Positions 31,307 to 40,709 of a DNA stretch of 64,000 nucleotides are shown here, piece after piece. A program made the position numbers and the translations under genes. The notes under the pieces are model-generated. The model did no database searches and was not told the origin of the DNA. It was given only the letters and a program-made list of their open reading frames with translations. The stretch spans positions 62,001 through 126,000 of the forward strand of contig CATOTG010000004.1 of NCBI GenBank assembly GCA_951813015.1. Direction: 5' to 3'. The stretch comes from an uncultured Thermoanaerobaculia bacterium. Lineage in GTDB: Bacteria > Acidobacteriota > Thermoanaerobaculia > Multivoradales > Multivoraceae. How positions within the stretch are numbered: position 1 is the stretch's first letter; every line of letters starts with the position of its first letter.

Positions 31307-33829
31307 AGCCTGTTCGGCCTGTCCCAGGATCCGCCGCCGCAGCTTCTTGACGTCCCGGTCGCGCAGCGTGCGATTCGGGGCCCGGAAAGTCAGGTGGTAG
31401 GCGAGGCTCTTCGAGCCGTCGCCGATCGTCTCGCCGCGGAAGACGTCGAACAGCTCCACGGCGCAGAGCAGGGGCTTGCCGGCCGCGAGCAGGGCCGCCT
31501 CGACGGTCGCGGCAGGCGTCGCTTCGCCGACGATCAGGGCCAGGTCCTCGCGCACTTCCGGATAGACCGGCACCGGCTCGACCTGGAGGGAGTCGGGGAT
31601 GCGCTCGAGGATGCGGTCGAGTTCGAGTTCAGCGGCCAGCACGGGCTGTCCGGCTGCCGGCTCGATGTCGAAGCTCGCGGCGACCGTCGGGTGGACTTCG
31701 CCGAGCGCCCCGACCGGTTCCGGGTCGCCCGCGAGCAGGACCGTGGCGGTGCGTCCGGGGCAAAAGACGGTTGCCGCCGAGTGCGCCTCGGGCTCGCCGA
31801 ACTCGACCGTCAGGCCTAGGCGGTCCAGGAGCGTCTCGACCACGCCCTTGACGTCGAAGAAGTCGAAGCAGTCGTTGGGGTCGGCGTGCGCCTGCCAGTG
31901 GTCTCCACGGCGCGGGCCGGTGAGTGCCAGGGCGGCCCTCTGGCGTTCCTCGGGAAGGGAATCGCGTTCGTTCACCGGGAACACGCGGCCGACCTCAAAC
32001 AGGGCAAGCCGGTCTTCGAAGCGGCTGTTCGAGGCAGCGGCCTCCAGCACCGACGCGAGCAGGCTGCGGCGCATGACGACGCGGTCGAGAGTCGAGGGGT
32101 TGGCGAGGCGGATGTAGGAAGGAGGCTCGGCCTCTTCGAGTTGAAGTTTCGCTTCCGCTTCCGGCGTCGTCAGCCGGTAGCTCACGATCTCCTGAAGTCC
32201 AAGGTCGGCGAAGGTGTCCTTGACCCGGTTCTCGAAGGACTGCTCGCGGTTGCCGCGTTGGGGCGGCAGCACGTCGCTGAGCACGGTGGAGGGGATGCGA
32301 TCGTAGCCGTAGATGCGGCAGACCTCCTCGATCAGGTCGTGGGGGCCCTCGATGTCGAGGCGGTGGTCGGGAACGGTGACGCTCAGCTTGTCGGTACCGT
32401 CCGCCGGCTCGGCTTCGAAGTCCAGCCGCCGTAGCAGAGCCGCCGTCTCCTCGGCGCCGAGGTCGAGGCCGCTCAGTCGGCGCAGGTAGCCGAGGTCGAA
32501 GTCGACGGTGACATCAGGCGCCGGTTGCGGATAGTGATCGACGATGCCCTCGGCGATCGTGCCGCCGGCGTGAAGCCGCAGCAGTTCGGCGGCGCGCCGG
32601 GCGCCAAGCAAAGCCTGGCTCGGATGGACGCCGCGGCTGAAGCGGAAGCCGGCCTCCGTGTGGACGCCGAGTTGGCGCTGGGCGCGCCGGATGCTTCCGG
32701 GCGCCCAGGCCGCCGCCTCGAGCAGCACGTTGCGCGTCTCCTCGCCGATCTCGCTGTTTCGGCCGCCCATCACCCCGCCGACGCTGAGGGCGCCGGCCGG
32801 ATCGGTGACCAACATCTGGTTCGGCCGCAGTTTCCGCTCGGCGCCGTCGAGCGTGGTCAGGCGTTCGCCGTCGCGCGCCAGCCGCGTGACGATCTGCACC
32901 GGGCCGCCGTCCGCGTAGCCATCCGCTCGCTGGCGCAGCAGGTCGTAGTCGAAGGTGTGGTTCGGTTGGCCGACCTCGAGCATCACGTAGTTGCTGATGT
33001 CGACCACGTTGCCGATCGGCCGCTGGCCCGCGAGTTGCAGCCGGTGTTGCATCCAGTACGGCGAAGGTCGTTGCTCGATGCCTTCGATCAGAAGGCCGAC
33101 GAAGCGCGGATTGAGTTCCGGGTTCTCGGTAGCGATCTCGACCCGGCCCGCGACCGGCGGTCCGTCCATCGTGAGCGGGACGGCGGGCGGCCGGAACGCG
33201 GCTTCCGTGAGCGCCGCGACCTCGCGCGCGACCCCCAGGATCGAGGCGCAGCGGGCGATGTTCGGGATCACGTCGATGTCGAGCACGACGTCGCCGAGCA
33301 CCTCGGTCAGTGGCCGGCCGGGTCGGAGCTCCGGCAACTCGGCGGCCGGCTCGAACAGGATGATGCCCTCGTGGTCTTCTCCGAGTCCGAGTTCCACCGC
33401 CGAGCAGAGCATCGCGTCGCTGGTGATGCCGCGCAGCTTCTTCGGCTTGAGGCGCGTGATCTTCAGGTCGCGGTACGGATTGCGGTAACTCGCGCCGGCG
33501 AGCAGCAGGGCGCCCCAGAGGTCGGCATCGCCCAGGTCCTTGCCGAGGTGCGGGAACAGGTTCGGCGCTCCTGTGACCACTTGGCGCGTCGAGTCTGCGC
33601 CGTAGTCGACGGTCGCCAGCACCAGGCGGTCGGCGTCCGGAACCGGGTCGACGCGCAGGATCTTCGCGGCGATGACCAGGTCGGCCGGCCACGGCAGTTC
33701 GGCGCCGGCGACGCCGAGGCGGTCGATCGCCTTGACCTCGAGGCCGGCGTTGGTGAGCAGCTCGGCGAGTTCGTCCGGCGAACCGTCGAGCTCGACGAAA
33801 TCGCCGAGCCAGTTGAGCGGAACGCGCAT
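31283..33829 (-). CDS. pheT: Phenylalanine-tRNA ligase beta subunit
   Basis: This 848-residue subunit of the heterotetrameric enzyme is intact. It starts MRVPLNWLGDFVELDGSPDE, with the EMAP-like tRNA-binding domain (DLVIAAKILRVDPVPDADRL then ATVDYG; NLFPHLGKDLG), the B3/B4 editing region (PELNPRFVGLLIEG, YVMLEVGQPNHTFDYDLL), the B5 domain and the C-terminal anticodon-binding fold (VYPEVREDLALIVGE). The ATG overlaps the pheS stop (TGATG), so it is translationally coupled. No frame break, unlike other parts of the window. Confidence 0.96.
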   Translation of the reverse strand: MRVPLNWLGDFVELDGSPDELAELLTNAGLEVKAIDRLGVAGAELPWPADLVIAAKILRVDPVPDADRLVLATVDYGADSTRQVVTGAPNLFPHLGKDLGDADLWGALLLAGASYRNPYRDLKITRLKPKKLRGITSDAMLCSAVELGLGEDHEGIILFEPAAELPELRPGRPLTEVLGDVVLDIDVIPNIARCASILGVAREVAALTEAAFRPPAVPLTMDGPPVAGRVEIATENPELNPRFVGLLIEGIEQRPSPYWMQHRLQLAGQRPIGNVVDISNYVMLEVGQPNHTFDYDLLRQRADGYADGGPVQIVTRLARDGERLTTLDGAERKLRPNQMLVTDPAGALSVGGVMGGRNSEIGEETRNVLLEAAAWAPGSIRRAQRQLGVHTEAGFRFSRGVHPSQALLGARRAAELLRLHAGGTIAEGIVDHYPQPAPDVTVDFDLGYLRRLSGLDLGAEETAALLRRLDFEAEPADGTDKLSVTVPDHRLDIEGPHDLIEEVCRIYGYDRIPSTVLSDVLPPQRGNREQSFENRVKDTFADLGLQEIVSYRLTTPEAEAKLQLEEAEPPSYIRLANPSTLDRVVMRRSLLASVLEAAASNSRFEDRLALFEVGRVFPVNERDSLPEERQRAALALTGPRRGDHWQAHADPNDCFDFFDVKGVVETLLDRLGLTVEFGEPEAHSAATVFCPGRTATVLLAGDPEPVGALGEVHPTVAASFDIEPAAGQPVLAAELELDRILERIPDSLQVEPVPVYPEVREDLALIVGEATPAATVEAALLAAGKPLLCAVELFDVFRGETIGDGSKSLAYHLTFRAPNRTLRDRDVKKLRRRILGQAEQAVGARLRE

Positions 33830-34866
33830 CAGACGAAGCGCTGGAACTGGCGCAGGAAACGCAGGTCGTTCGACCAGAAATAGCGGATGTCGCGGATCCC
33901 GTGCCGCAGCATGGCGATCCGCTCGGGGCCCATGCCGAAGGCGAAGCCGCTCCACTCGTCCGGGTCGTAGCCGCCGTTTTGGAGCACGGTCGGGTGGACC
34001 ATGCCGCAGCCGAGGATCTCGAGCCAGCCGGTCTCCTTGCACAGCTGGCAGCCCTGTCCGTCGCAAAGCAGGCAGGCGATGTCCATCTCGGCGCTCGGCT
34101 CGGTGAACGGGAAGTAGCTGGCCCGGAAACGGGCGCCGCGGCCTTCCCCGAACAGGCGGCGGGCGAACTCGGTCAGGGTGCCCTTCAGATCGGCGAAGGT
34201 GATCGCCGGTCCGACCGCCAGTCCTTCGATCTGGTGGAACTGGATCTCGCTTCGGGCGGTGATCTGCTCGTTGCGGTAGCACATGCCGGGCAGGATGACG
34301 CGGATTGGCTCGGGGTGGCGCTCCCGCATCGCCAGGATCTGCCCGCCGCTGGTGTGGGTGCGGAGAACCGCGCTCGGATCCGTCGTGTAGAAGGTGTCCT
34401 GCATGTCCCGCGCCGGATGATCGGGGGGCATGTTCAGGTCGCCGAAGTTCAACTGGTCCGTGACCACGTCCGGGCTGCGGTAGGTCTGGAAGCCCATGTC
34501 GCCGAAGATGCGCTCGATGCGGCGCATGACCAGGGTCGACGGGTGCAGGCTGCCGAGAACCGGCCGGCGTCCGGGCAGGGTGACGTCGATCCGGTCCGTG
34601 TCGCCGTCGGTTTCGTGCACCGATCGCTTCAAGGCCTCCTGACGCGCCTCGAAGGCGGCCTGCAGCGAGGTCTTGATCTCGTTGATCCGCTTGCCGAACG
34701 CGGGGCGGTCGGCGGGCTCGATCTCGCCCATCCGGCGGGTCAGGAGCTGGACTTCGCCCTTGCGACCGATCGTCGCCCGGCGCCACTCCTCGAGTTGCTC
34801 CGGATCGGCCGCCTGGGCCAGCGCGGCAGAGACCCGCGCTTCGATGTCGTCGAGCTGGTCGATCAT
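33829..34866 (-). CDS. pheS: Phenylalanine-tRNA ligase alpha subunit
   Basis: The 345-residue catalytic subunit has the class II synthetase motifs. Motif 2 is in GMCYRNEQITARSEIQFHQI, followed by the conserved EGLAVG. Motif 3 is in GGYDPDEWSGFAFGMGPERI. The N-terminal coiled coil (MIDQLDDIEARVSAALAQA) is typical. The order pheS-pheT is standard; rpmI/rplT are not upstream here, a membrane protein gene is. Start ATG 34866. Confidence 0.96.
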   Translation of the reverse strand: MIDQLDDIEARVSAALAQAADPEQLEEWRRATIGRKGEVQLLTRRMGEIEPADRPAFGKRINEIKTSLQAAFEARQEALKRSVHETDGDTDRIDVTLPGRRPVLGSLHPSTLVMRRIERIFGDMGFQTYRSPDVVTDQLNFGDLNMPPDHPARDMQDTFYTTDPSAVLRTHTSGGQILAMRERHPEPIRVILPGMCYRNEQITARSEIQFHQIEGLAVGPAITFADLKGTLTEFARRLFGEGRGARFRASYFPFTEPSAEMDIACLLCDGQGCQLCKETGWLEILGCGMVHPTVLQNGGYDPDEWSGFAFGMGPERIAMLRHGIRDIRYFWSNDLRFLRQFQRFV

Positions 34867-34971
34867 GGCGGCGTCAGGCGGGTCTTCGTTCGGCGCCCTT
34901 TCTCGGGCCCGGTACGGCGCCCGACTCTACTAGGAGGCTGTGCAAGGGAACGGATGAGGTTCCGCCCGCGG

Positions 34972-35700
34972 TCAGGGGCCGGCGCCCTCCGCGCCAGCAA
35001 TAGCGAGGCGACTCAGAAGCGACAAGAGCGACAGGAGGGGCAGGATCGTGGCCAGGACCGCCGCTCTGACGGCCCCCACTCTCTGGACGACGTGGAGTCC
35101 TATTCCGAACAGCACAGCGTTGCCGATGATCGCCAGGTACTCGCCCGCGACGGGCATGATGCCAAGGAGACTGGCGCCGTGCGCATAGCAGATCGCGGCC
35201 CAGGTACCCCTGAACCCGTGTGGCCTCGAGGTGCGAGTGACGACCAGAAGAAGGTGGAGGAGCGCACCGAACACCAGCATGAAGAACAGAGTCAGAGCAA
35301 AGAGGACGGGCAGGAAGAGCAGGAGACCCTGGACGGCGATGAAGGCGTTCAGGACAGGCCCGAAGGACAGTGCCTCCGGGCGGCGGAGCGTGTCCGGATC
35401 GATCCAGAACTCCGTCAGATACACGAGATCGAGTGCTGGCTCCGGCAGGGTCAGGGCAAGGACCGTGAGCAACACGCCATTCACCAGGAATCCGAGCACT
35501 GTGACGAGGCCCACGAACAGGAGCGGACCCCAGATGCCCGCATCGGCCCGGGTTCCCTCGAAGAACCTCCGGGGAGAGGTGACCAGGAGAGCCAGAGCGG
35601 AGACCAGAGCCGACACTCTGCCGCGGTCCTTGCGTTCCTCCCACGGATTGACGATGTCCGTACCGGCCCAGGAGGCGGTGTTGTCGCGATCGGAGTTCAC
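34972..35700 (-). CDS. Yip1-domain integral membrane protein
   Basis: The protein has 242 residues with about five membrane helices. The N-terminal WEERKDRGRVSALVSALALL and SPRRFFEGTRADAGIWGPLL match the start of bacterial Yip1/PF04893 proteins; LLVVTRTSRPHGFRGTWAAI then CYAHGASLLGIMPVAGEYLA is the conserved central region. Function is not established in bacteria. It lies 106 nt upstream of pheS on the same strand. The 205 nt between its start and the next gene hold a short unexplained stretch (KAVEFQDKACRAFAEEGLSC, plus strand) with no start. Confidence 0.72.
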   Translation of the reverse strand: MNSDRDNTASWAGTDIVNPWEERKDRGRVSALVSALALLVTSPRRFFEGTRADAGIWGPLLFVGLVTVLGFLVNGVLLTVLALTLPEPALDLVYLTEFWIDPDTLRRPEALSFGPVLNAFIAVQGLLLFLPVLFALTLFFMLVFGALLHLLLVVTRTSRPHGFRGTWAAICYAHGASLLGIMPVAGEYLAIIGNAVLFGIGLHVVQRVGAVRAAVLATILPLLSLLSLLSRLAIAGAEGAGP

Positions 35701-35905
35701 GACGAGAACACTACCGGAGCAGCCCCCCGGATTGTCGGAGGCGCGACAAGGCGGTCGAGTTCCAGGACAAGGCCTGCCGCGCCTTCGCCGAAGAGGGCCT
35801 GTCCTGTGTCTACAAGCGCCGCTCCCGGCGAATCGCCGCTGAAACGTCTACAGGCGCCTCGCATGCCTCTTCAAGGGCCGCCGCGAAAGCGGAAGGGGCC
35901 CGTCC

Positions 35906-36943
35906 TCAGGCGACGCGAGGCAGCACCTCGTCCGTGAACAGGACGAACGAGCTGTGGCTCAGCGGCGCCAGCAGCAGGTAGTCGAGGAACATCTCTTCCT
36001 TGAGCCGCTCGATGTCGTCGACCAGCTCGTCCGGCGTGCCGTAGAGGATCACGCCGTTCATGTAGCGGTCGATCGCGGACTGTTCCGCCGAATCGACGAA
36101 GATCCGGTCCTGTGCCAGGTCGCTGAACTCGCGGTTGAGCCTGGTTTGGACCTTGGCTGCGCGCACGCCCTTCTTGCGGTGTGAGCCGACGGTCCATTCA
36201 GCCCCCTGGCGCGCGATCCGCTCCGCTTCGGCCCGGGTCGGTGCGCAGGCGATCAGGCGCGCCATGGGGATCTCCCGCCCCTCGATCGAGTGGCCGTGCT
36301 GTTCCAGGATCTGCCGGTACAGCTCCCGTTTCTCGGCGATGCGGCCGTGGTCCGCGTGCGGATCGAGCATGATGGAGAACCCGTTCGCGGCGGCCCAGTT
36401 CATCGCTTCCGGGGATGAGGCGGCGAGCCAGACGGGCGGATGCGGCTCCTGCGCCGGCTTCGGCAACACCTCGACATCCTCGCACTGGAAGTGCTCGCCC
36501 GCAAAGGTGACGCGCTCCTCGGTCCAGGCGGCAATCACCGTCTGGACGTGCTCGCGGAACACGTCGTAGCTGTGCTGCGGGTCGACGCCGAAGGCCTTGA
36601 ATTCGCCCTCCTGGTAGCCGCGGCCCACGCCCCAGTTCACGCGGCCTCCGGACAGCACGTCGAGCAGCGCCACCTCCTCGGCCAGCCGCAGCGGGTTGTA
36701 GAAGGGCGCCAGGGAGACGCCGGTGCCGATGCGGAGGGTCTTCGTCCTCGCGGCCACGTGGGCGCCCATGATGTGGATCGACGGGCAGATGCTGAACGAG
36801 CTGAAGTGGTGCTCGGCCAGCCAGACGGCGTCGTAGCCGCTCTGCTCCATCATGTCGATGCGTTGGAAGGCCCGGCGGTACACCTGATCCAGCGGAATCC
36901 GCCGATCGGGCCAGGAAAAGAACTGGAGGACGCCGAGCTTCAT
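35906..36943 (-). CDS. LLM-class flavin-dependent oxidoreductase
   Basis: This 345-residue luciferase-like monooxygenase has the (beta/alpha)8 signatures DAVWLAEHHFSSFSICPSIH, IGTGVSLAPFYNPLRLAEEV and LSGGRVNWGVGRGYQEGEF. AASSPEAMNWAAANGFSIM follows. These bind FMN or F420. Substrate is unknown. The 266 nt between it and pdxH (divergent) probably carry both promoters; I see nothing else certain there. Confidence 0.9.
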   Translation of the reverse strand: MKLGVLQFFSWPDRRIPLDQVYRRAFQRIDMMEQSGYDAVWLAEHHFSSFSICPSIHIMGAHVAARTKTLRIGTGVSLAPFYNPLRLAEEVALLDVLSGGRVNWGVGRGYQEGEFKAFGVDPQHSYDVFREHVQTVIAAWTEERVTFAGEHFQCEDVEVLPKPAQEPHPPVWLAASSPEAMNWAAANGFSIMLDPHADHGRIAEKRELYRQILEQHGHSIEGREIPMARLIACAPTRAEAERIARQGAEWTVGSHRKKGVRAAKVQTRLNREFSDLAQDRIFVDSAEQSAIDRYMNGVILYGTPDELVDDIERLKEEMFLDYLLLAPLSHSSFVLFTDEVLPRVA

Positions 36944-37209
36944 CGGCCGGCAATCGTTTCACAGATCGGGCATCCGCAATGCGCGATGCGGGGAGGAGGA
37001 CGGGGCCGTTGCAAAGTCGGAAACTTCGGTGACCGAGGTGAGGAAACCACTCCGGAATCGGCAACTCCGCACCGGCACGGCTCTCGACCCTCGGGAATGA
37101 AGGCCTCCCGCCCGCGCCCGGCGTGGAGGGCAGGACCAAAGGAATGGTCCCGTGGGGAAAGAGGATGCGGGTGTTGCCGAACGCGGACCACATCGGTCAG
37201 AGTGCAGCC

Positions 37210-37794
37210 ATGCCGTCCGCCGCCGATCCGTTCGACCGTTTCCGCGACCTCTTCGAGCGCGCCGCGTCCACGGGTCTCACCGAGCCGAACGCGATGGTCG
37301 TCTCGAGCGCTGACGACCGCGGCCGCCCTTCGTCCCGGGTCGTGCTGCTCAAGCACTTCGACCGGGAGGGCTTCGTCTTCTACACGAACCTCGAGAGCCG
37401 CAAGGGCCGAGAGATCCTGGCGCGCCCGGACGTGAGCCTGAACTTCTTCTGGCGCGAACCGAAGGAGCAGGTGTCCATTTTCGGCCGCGCCGGGCGGGTG
37501 TCCGACGCCGAGGCCGACGCCTACTTCGCGACCCGCAGCCGGAACAGCCAGCTCGGCGCCTGGGCATCGCAGCAGAGCCGGCCGCTCGAAAGCCGCGAAC
37601 AGCTCGTAGCCGACTTCGAGGGGGTCAGCCGGCGCTTTGACGGGCGCGACGTGCCGCGGCCGCCGCACTGGACGGGGCTGCGGGTCGTGCCCCGTCGGTT
37701 CGAGTTCTGGGTCGGGCGGGATCACCGGCTCCATGACCGGACGTACTACGAGCGGGACGGCCCCGGTTGGGCGGTCGGGAAACTGTACCCGTAG
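37210..37794 (+). CDS. pdxH: Pyridoxamine/pyridoxine 5'-phosphate oxidase
   Basis: This FMN enzyme makes pyridoxal 5'-phosphate. The 194-residue protein starts at ATG 37210. Typical blocks are NAMVVSSADDRGRPSSRVVL, LKHFDREGFVFYTNLESRKG, the helix RSRNSQLGAWASQQSRPL, PPHWTGLRVVPRRFEFWVGR and DRTYYERDG, which bind FMN phosphate and PLP. The last residues are GWAVGKLYP where many homologues end with RL(A/Y)P, so the C-terminus is slightly diverged. It stands alone. Confidence 0.93.
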   Translation: MPSAADPFDRFRDLFERAASTGLTEPNAMVVSSADDRGRPSSRVVLLKHFDREGFVFYTNLESRKGREILARPDVSLNFFWREPKEQVSIFGRAGRVSDAEADAYFATRSRNSQLGAWASQQSRPLESREQLVADFEGVSRRFDGRDVPRPPHWTGLRVVPRRFEFWVGRDHRLHDRTYYERDGPGWAVGKLYP

Positions 37795-37853
37795 CCGCCG
37801 GCTGCACCGGTCCCGGCCGGCGTGGACGCAGACGAGGCGATGCAGCCTCCATG

Positions 37854-38333
37854 TCAGGCCGCGATGGCGGTCGGGGCCGCGTGCTGGGCGGGTGCGTTCG
37901 CGTTCACGGAGGGCTTCTCGACGAGCTGGACCTTGATGCCGAGCCTGGGATTCGATCTCTCGACCCGCAGATTCAGGTCGTTCGGGAGTTCCCCGTCACG
38001 GGCGCGCGACCGGGCCGTTTCCCACCGCGCCTTCGTGTGCGGAGCGGTCGTATCGAAGAAGTCCGCCGCCTCCCGGCGGAAGTCGTCGACGCTCGCCGCC
38101 TCCGATGCAATGTCGATGAGGATGCATCGCAGCGACTCGACGAGGCCCTGATAAGCCTCGTTGAGAGTGCTGCCGAAGCCGAGAAGACTGCCCGGATTCA
38201 CGCCTCTGAGCTGGAACTCGCCGTTCTTCTCGTCCCGGATGAACAGAAGTCGCCCATGCACCCGAACCGAGACGATGTACCCGTTGCCGAAGACGGGACC
38301 GCCGCTCTCGAAGAACAGTGCGAACTCGGTCAT
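37854..38333 (-). CDS. HicB-like protein, orphan paralogue
   Basis: This 159-residue soluble protein starts at ATG 38333 with CAGGAGACGAC upstream. It is about half identical by eye to the protein at 53031-53504: MTEFALFFESGGPVFGNGYI then VSVRVHGRLL, RGVNPGSLLGFGSTLNEAYQ, VDDFRREAADFF, LNLRVERSNPRLGIKVQLVE. The segment TLNEAYQGLVESLR resembles the HicB TLEEAL helix. Unlike its paralogue no HicA-like gene follows; the next gene downstream is pdxH on the opposite strand. The tail (NANAPAQHAAPTAIAA) is low-complexity. Function unknown. Confidence 0.6.
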   Translation of the reverse strand: MTEFALFFESGGPVFGNGYIVSVRVHGRLLFIRDEKNGEFQLRGVNPGSLLGFGSTLNEAYQGLVESLRCILIDIASEAASVDDFRREAADFFDTTAPHTKARWETARSRARDGELPNDLNLRVERSNPRLGIKVQLVEKPSVNANAPAQHAAPTAIAA

Positions 38334-38421
38334 GTCGTCTCCTGGAGAGAAGCGGCGGCGATCTGGTGGTTCAGGCGCCGTCCGGAACGGCGTGTCGGGG
38401 TCGTGAGTATAGTCACGGCTC

Positions 38422-39564
38422 GTGAGTGCTCCGGGACCTCAAGATGGCGGCGACAGCCGAGCTCCACATATCGAGTTCGTTGGGGTCGACAAGAGCTACG
38501 ACGGCCGGAACCTGGTCGTGCGCGGTCTCGACCTCGCCGTGGAGCGGGGCGAGTTCCTGACCCTGCTCGGGCCGTCCGGCTCCGGCAAGACGACCTGCCT
38601 GATGATGCTCGCCGGATTCGAGGCGACGACGGCGGGCACGATCCGGATAGGCGGCCGGCCGATTCACGATCTGCCGCCGCACAAGCGGGGCATCGGCATG
38701 GTGTTCCAGAACTACGCCCTGTTTCCGCACATGACGGTGGGCGGCAACCTGGCCTTCCCGCTCGAGGTCCGCGGAGTCGGAGCGGCTCTTCGGCGGGAGC
38801 GGGTGGAGCGTGCACTCGGCCTGGTCCAGCTCGAGGGCCTGGAGGACCGGAAACCGTCGCAACTGTCGGGCGGCCAGCAGCAGCGGGTGGCGATCGCCCG
38901 CGCCCTCGTCTTCGAACCGGAACTCGTCCTGATGGACGAACCGCTGGGCGCTCTCGACCGGCGGCTGCGCGAGGAGATGCAGTACGAGATCCGGCGCATC
39001 CACTCGACCCTGGGGGTGACCGTCGTCTACGTGACCCACGACCAGCAGGAGGCGATGACGCTGTCCGACCGGGTGGCGGTGTTCCACAACGGGATGATCG
39101 AGCAGGCGGCATCGCCGGAGGTTCTCTACGAGGAACCGGAAAAGGCCTTCGTCGCCCGCTTCATCGGCGAGAACAACCGCCTGGACGGCGTCGTCGTGAG
39201 TGAGGGCGACGGGGTGTGTGAGGTCGACGTCGATGGTTTCAGGATTCGGGCGATGAGCCTTGGATTGTGCCCCCCGGGCGCGCCGGCGACGGTCGTCATT
39301 CGGCCGGAACGCGTCAGCGTCTCGGCGCTCCCCGGTCGCTATCGCAACGAGGTCGAAACGAAGATCGACGACATGATCTTCCTCGGTGACCACCTGCGCG
39401 TGCGCATGACGGTGGGCGGTCGCTCCGACTTCATCGCCAAGATCCCGAACGTCGTCGGCCACGGCGCCGTGTTGCCCGGAGATACCGTGACGGTGGGGTG
39501 GGCGGCCCTGGACTGCCGGGCGCTCGTGCCCGAGGAGCTTCGCGAGGGCGAGGAGGAGTGGTGA
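38422..39564 (+). CDS. Polyamine-type ABC transporter ATP-binding protein (PotA-like)
   Basis: This 380-residue ATPase has Walker A GPSGSGKT (50-57), a Q-loop MVFQNYALFPHMTV, signature LSGGQQQR (148-155), Walker B LVLMDEP (168-174) and switch His in VTHDQQEAM. The TOBE domain (about 290-375, PATVVIRPERVSVS) closes it. It is the first gene of a five-gene operon in which every stop overlaps the next start. The likely substrate is spermidine/putrescine or another amine, by family. Confidence 0.88.
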   Translation: MSAPGPQDGGDSRAPHIEFVGVDKSYDGRNLVVRGLDLAVERGEFLTLLGPSGSGKTTCLMMLAGFEATTAGTIRIGGRPIHDLPPHKRGIGMVFQNYALFPHMTVGGNLAFPLEVRGVGAALRRERVERALGLVQLEGLEDRKPSQLSGGQQQRVAIARALVFEPELVLMDEPLGALDRRLREEMQYEIRRIHSTLGVTVVYVTHDQQEAMTLSDRVAVFHNGMIEQAASPEVLYEEPEKAFVARFIGENNRLDGVVVSEGDGVCEVDVDGFRIRAMSLGLCPPGAPATVVIRPERVSVSALPGRYRNEVETKIDDMIFLGDHLRVRMTVGGRSDFIAKIPNVVGHGAVLPGDTVTVGWAALDCRALVPEELREGEEEW

Positions 39565-40709
39565 GAGCGGCCGCCGGCCGCATCCTCCCGTCCGGTCTCG
39601 TCGTTGCTCTGGCGGCGGCCGCGATGGCTGGTTGCGGGCCCTCGGGAGGCGCGCCGGACATCCAGGCGCCGGTTGCTGACGCGGACTCGGGCGATCGATC
39701 GATCACGGTCGTTTCCTGGGGCGGGTCCTACGCCCGCGCCTGTGTCCTCGGCTACCACGAGTCGTTCACCGCGGAGACGGGCATCGAAGTGAACCTGGAG
39801 GACTACAACGGCGGCCTGGCGCAGATTCGCGCCCAGGTCGATGCCGGTTCCGTCCACTGGGACGTGGTCGATCTGGGAGTCTCCGAGTCTGTGACCGGCT
39901 GCGACGAGGGCGTCCTCGAAGTGATTGATCCGGCCGTCCTGCCGCCCGGGCCGAACGGCGAACCGGCGGCGGAGGACTTCCTGCCCGAGACGAACACCGA
40001 GTGCGGCGTGGGCACGCTGCTGTACTCGACGATCTACGCGTACAACCCGGAAACCCTGACCGGTCCGCCGCCGACGTCGATCGGCGACTTTTTCGACCTG
40101 GAGCGCTTTCCGGGGCGCCGGGGCATGCGGCGGGTCCCCGACGTGAACCTGGAGTTCGCGTTGCTGGCGGACGGTGTGCCGAATGAGCAGGTCTACGACC
40201 TGCTGTCGACTCCAGAGGGCCTCGATCGGGCGTTCCGCAAGCTGGACACGATCAAGGACGAGGTCGTCTGGTGGGAGGCCGGCGCCCAGCCGCCGCAACT
40301 GCTCGCCGACGGTGAAGTCGTCATGAGCACGGCCTACAACGGCAGGATCTTCAACGCCCAGGTTCTGGAGGGGCAGCCGTTCGAGATCGTCTGGGACGGC
40401 CAGGTGTTGGACCGCGGCCAGCTTGCGGTCGTTGCCGATACGCCTCGCCGCGAGGACGCCCTGCGGTTCATGAGCCATGCCGCACGGTCCGAGTCGATGG
40501 CGGGCGTTGCCGGCTACATCGCCTACAGCCCTGCGCGCCGCTCGGGGCAGGCGCTGATCGATCGGCAGGTGGAGACCGGCGCGGAGATGTGGCCCCACAT
40601 GCCGACGAACCCCGAGAACATGAAGAACTTCCTGATGGCCGACTGGGAGTGGTGGTCGGACCACAAGGACGAGATGCAGGAGCGGTTCGCCGCCTGGCTG
40701 GCGCGATGA
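39561..40709 (+). CDS. Polyamine-type ABC substrate-binding lipoprotein 1
   Basis: This 382-residue lipoprotein starts at GTG 39561, overlapping the PotA-like stop by GTGA, with GAGGAGG upstream. The signal peptide ends at the lipobox AMAGC (Cys25). The binding-protein fold shows SITVVSWGGSYARACVLGYH and VDAGSVHWDVVDLGVSESV, followed by TECGVGTLLYSTIYAYNPE and FFDLERFPGRRGMR. This pattern resembles PotD/PotF-type proteins. A near-twin gene follows directly. Confidence 0.88.
   Translation: MRAAAGRILPSGLVVALAAAAMAGCGPSGGAPDIQAPVADADSGDRSITVVSWGGSYARACVLGYHESFTAETGIEVNLEDYNGGLAQIRAQVDAGSVHWDVVDLGVSESVTGCDEGVLEVIDPAVLPPGPNGEPAAEDFLPETNTECGVGTLLYSTIYAYNPETLTGPPPTSIGDFFDLERFPGRRGMRRVPDVNLEFALLADGVPNEQVYDLLSTPEGLDRAFRKLDTIKDEVVWWEAGAQPPQLLADGEVVMSTAYNGRIFNAQVLEGQPFEIVWDGQVLDRGQLAVVADTPRREDALRFMSHAARSESMAGVAGYIAYSPARRSGQALIDRQVETGAEMWPHMPTNPENMKNFLMADWEWWSDHKDEMQERFAAWLAR

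Noticed and set aside
35701-35905. Plus-strand protein-like stretch KAVEFQDKACRAFAEEGLSC
   Set aside because: No start codon, stop-bounded, no recognisable family; too short to call.
36944-37209. Minus-strand frame opposite the pdxH leader and possible structured RNA
   Set aside because: I found neither a protein family nor a known RNA signature; the stretch is probably promoter sequence for two divergent genes.
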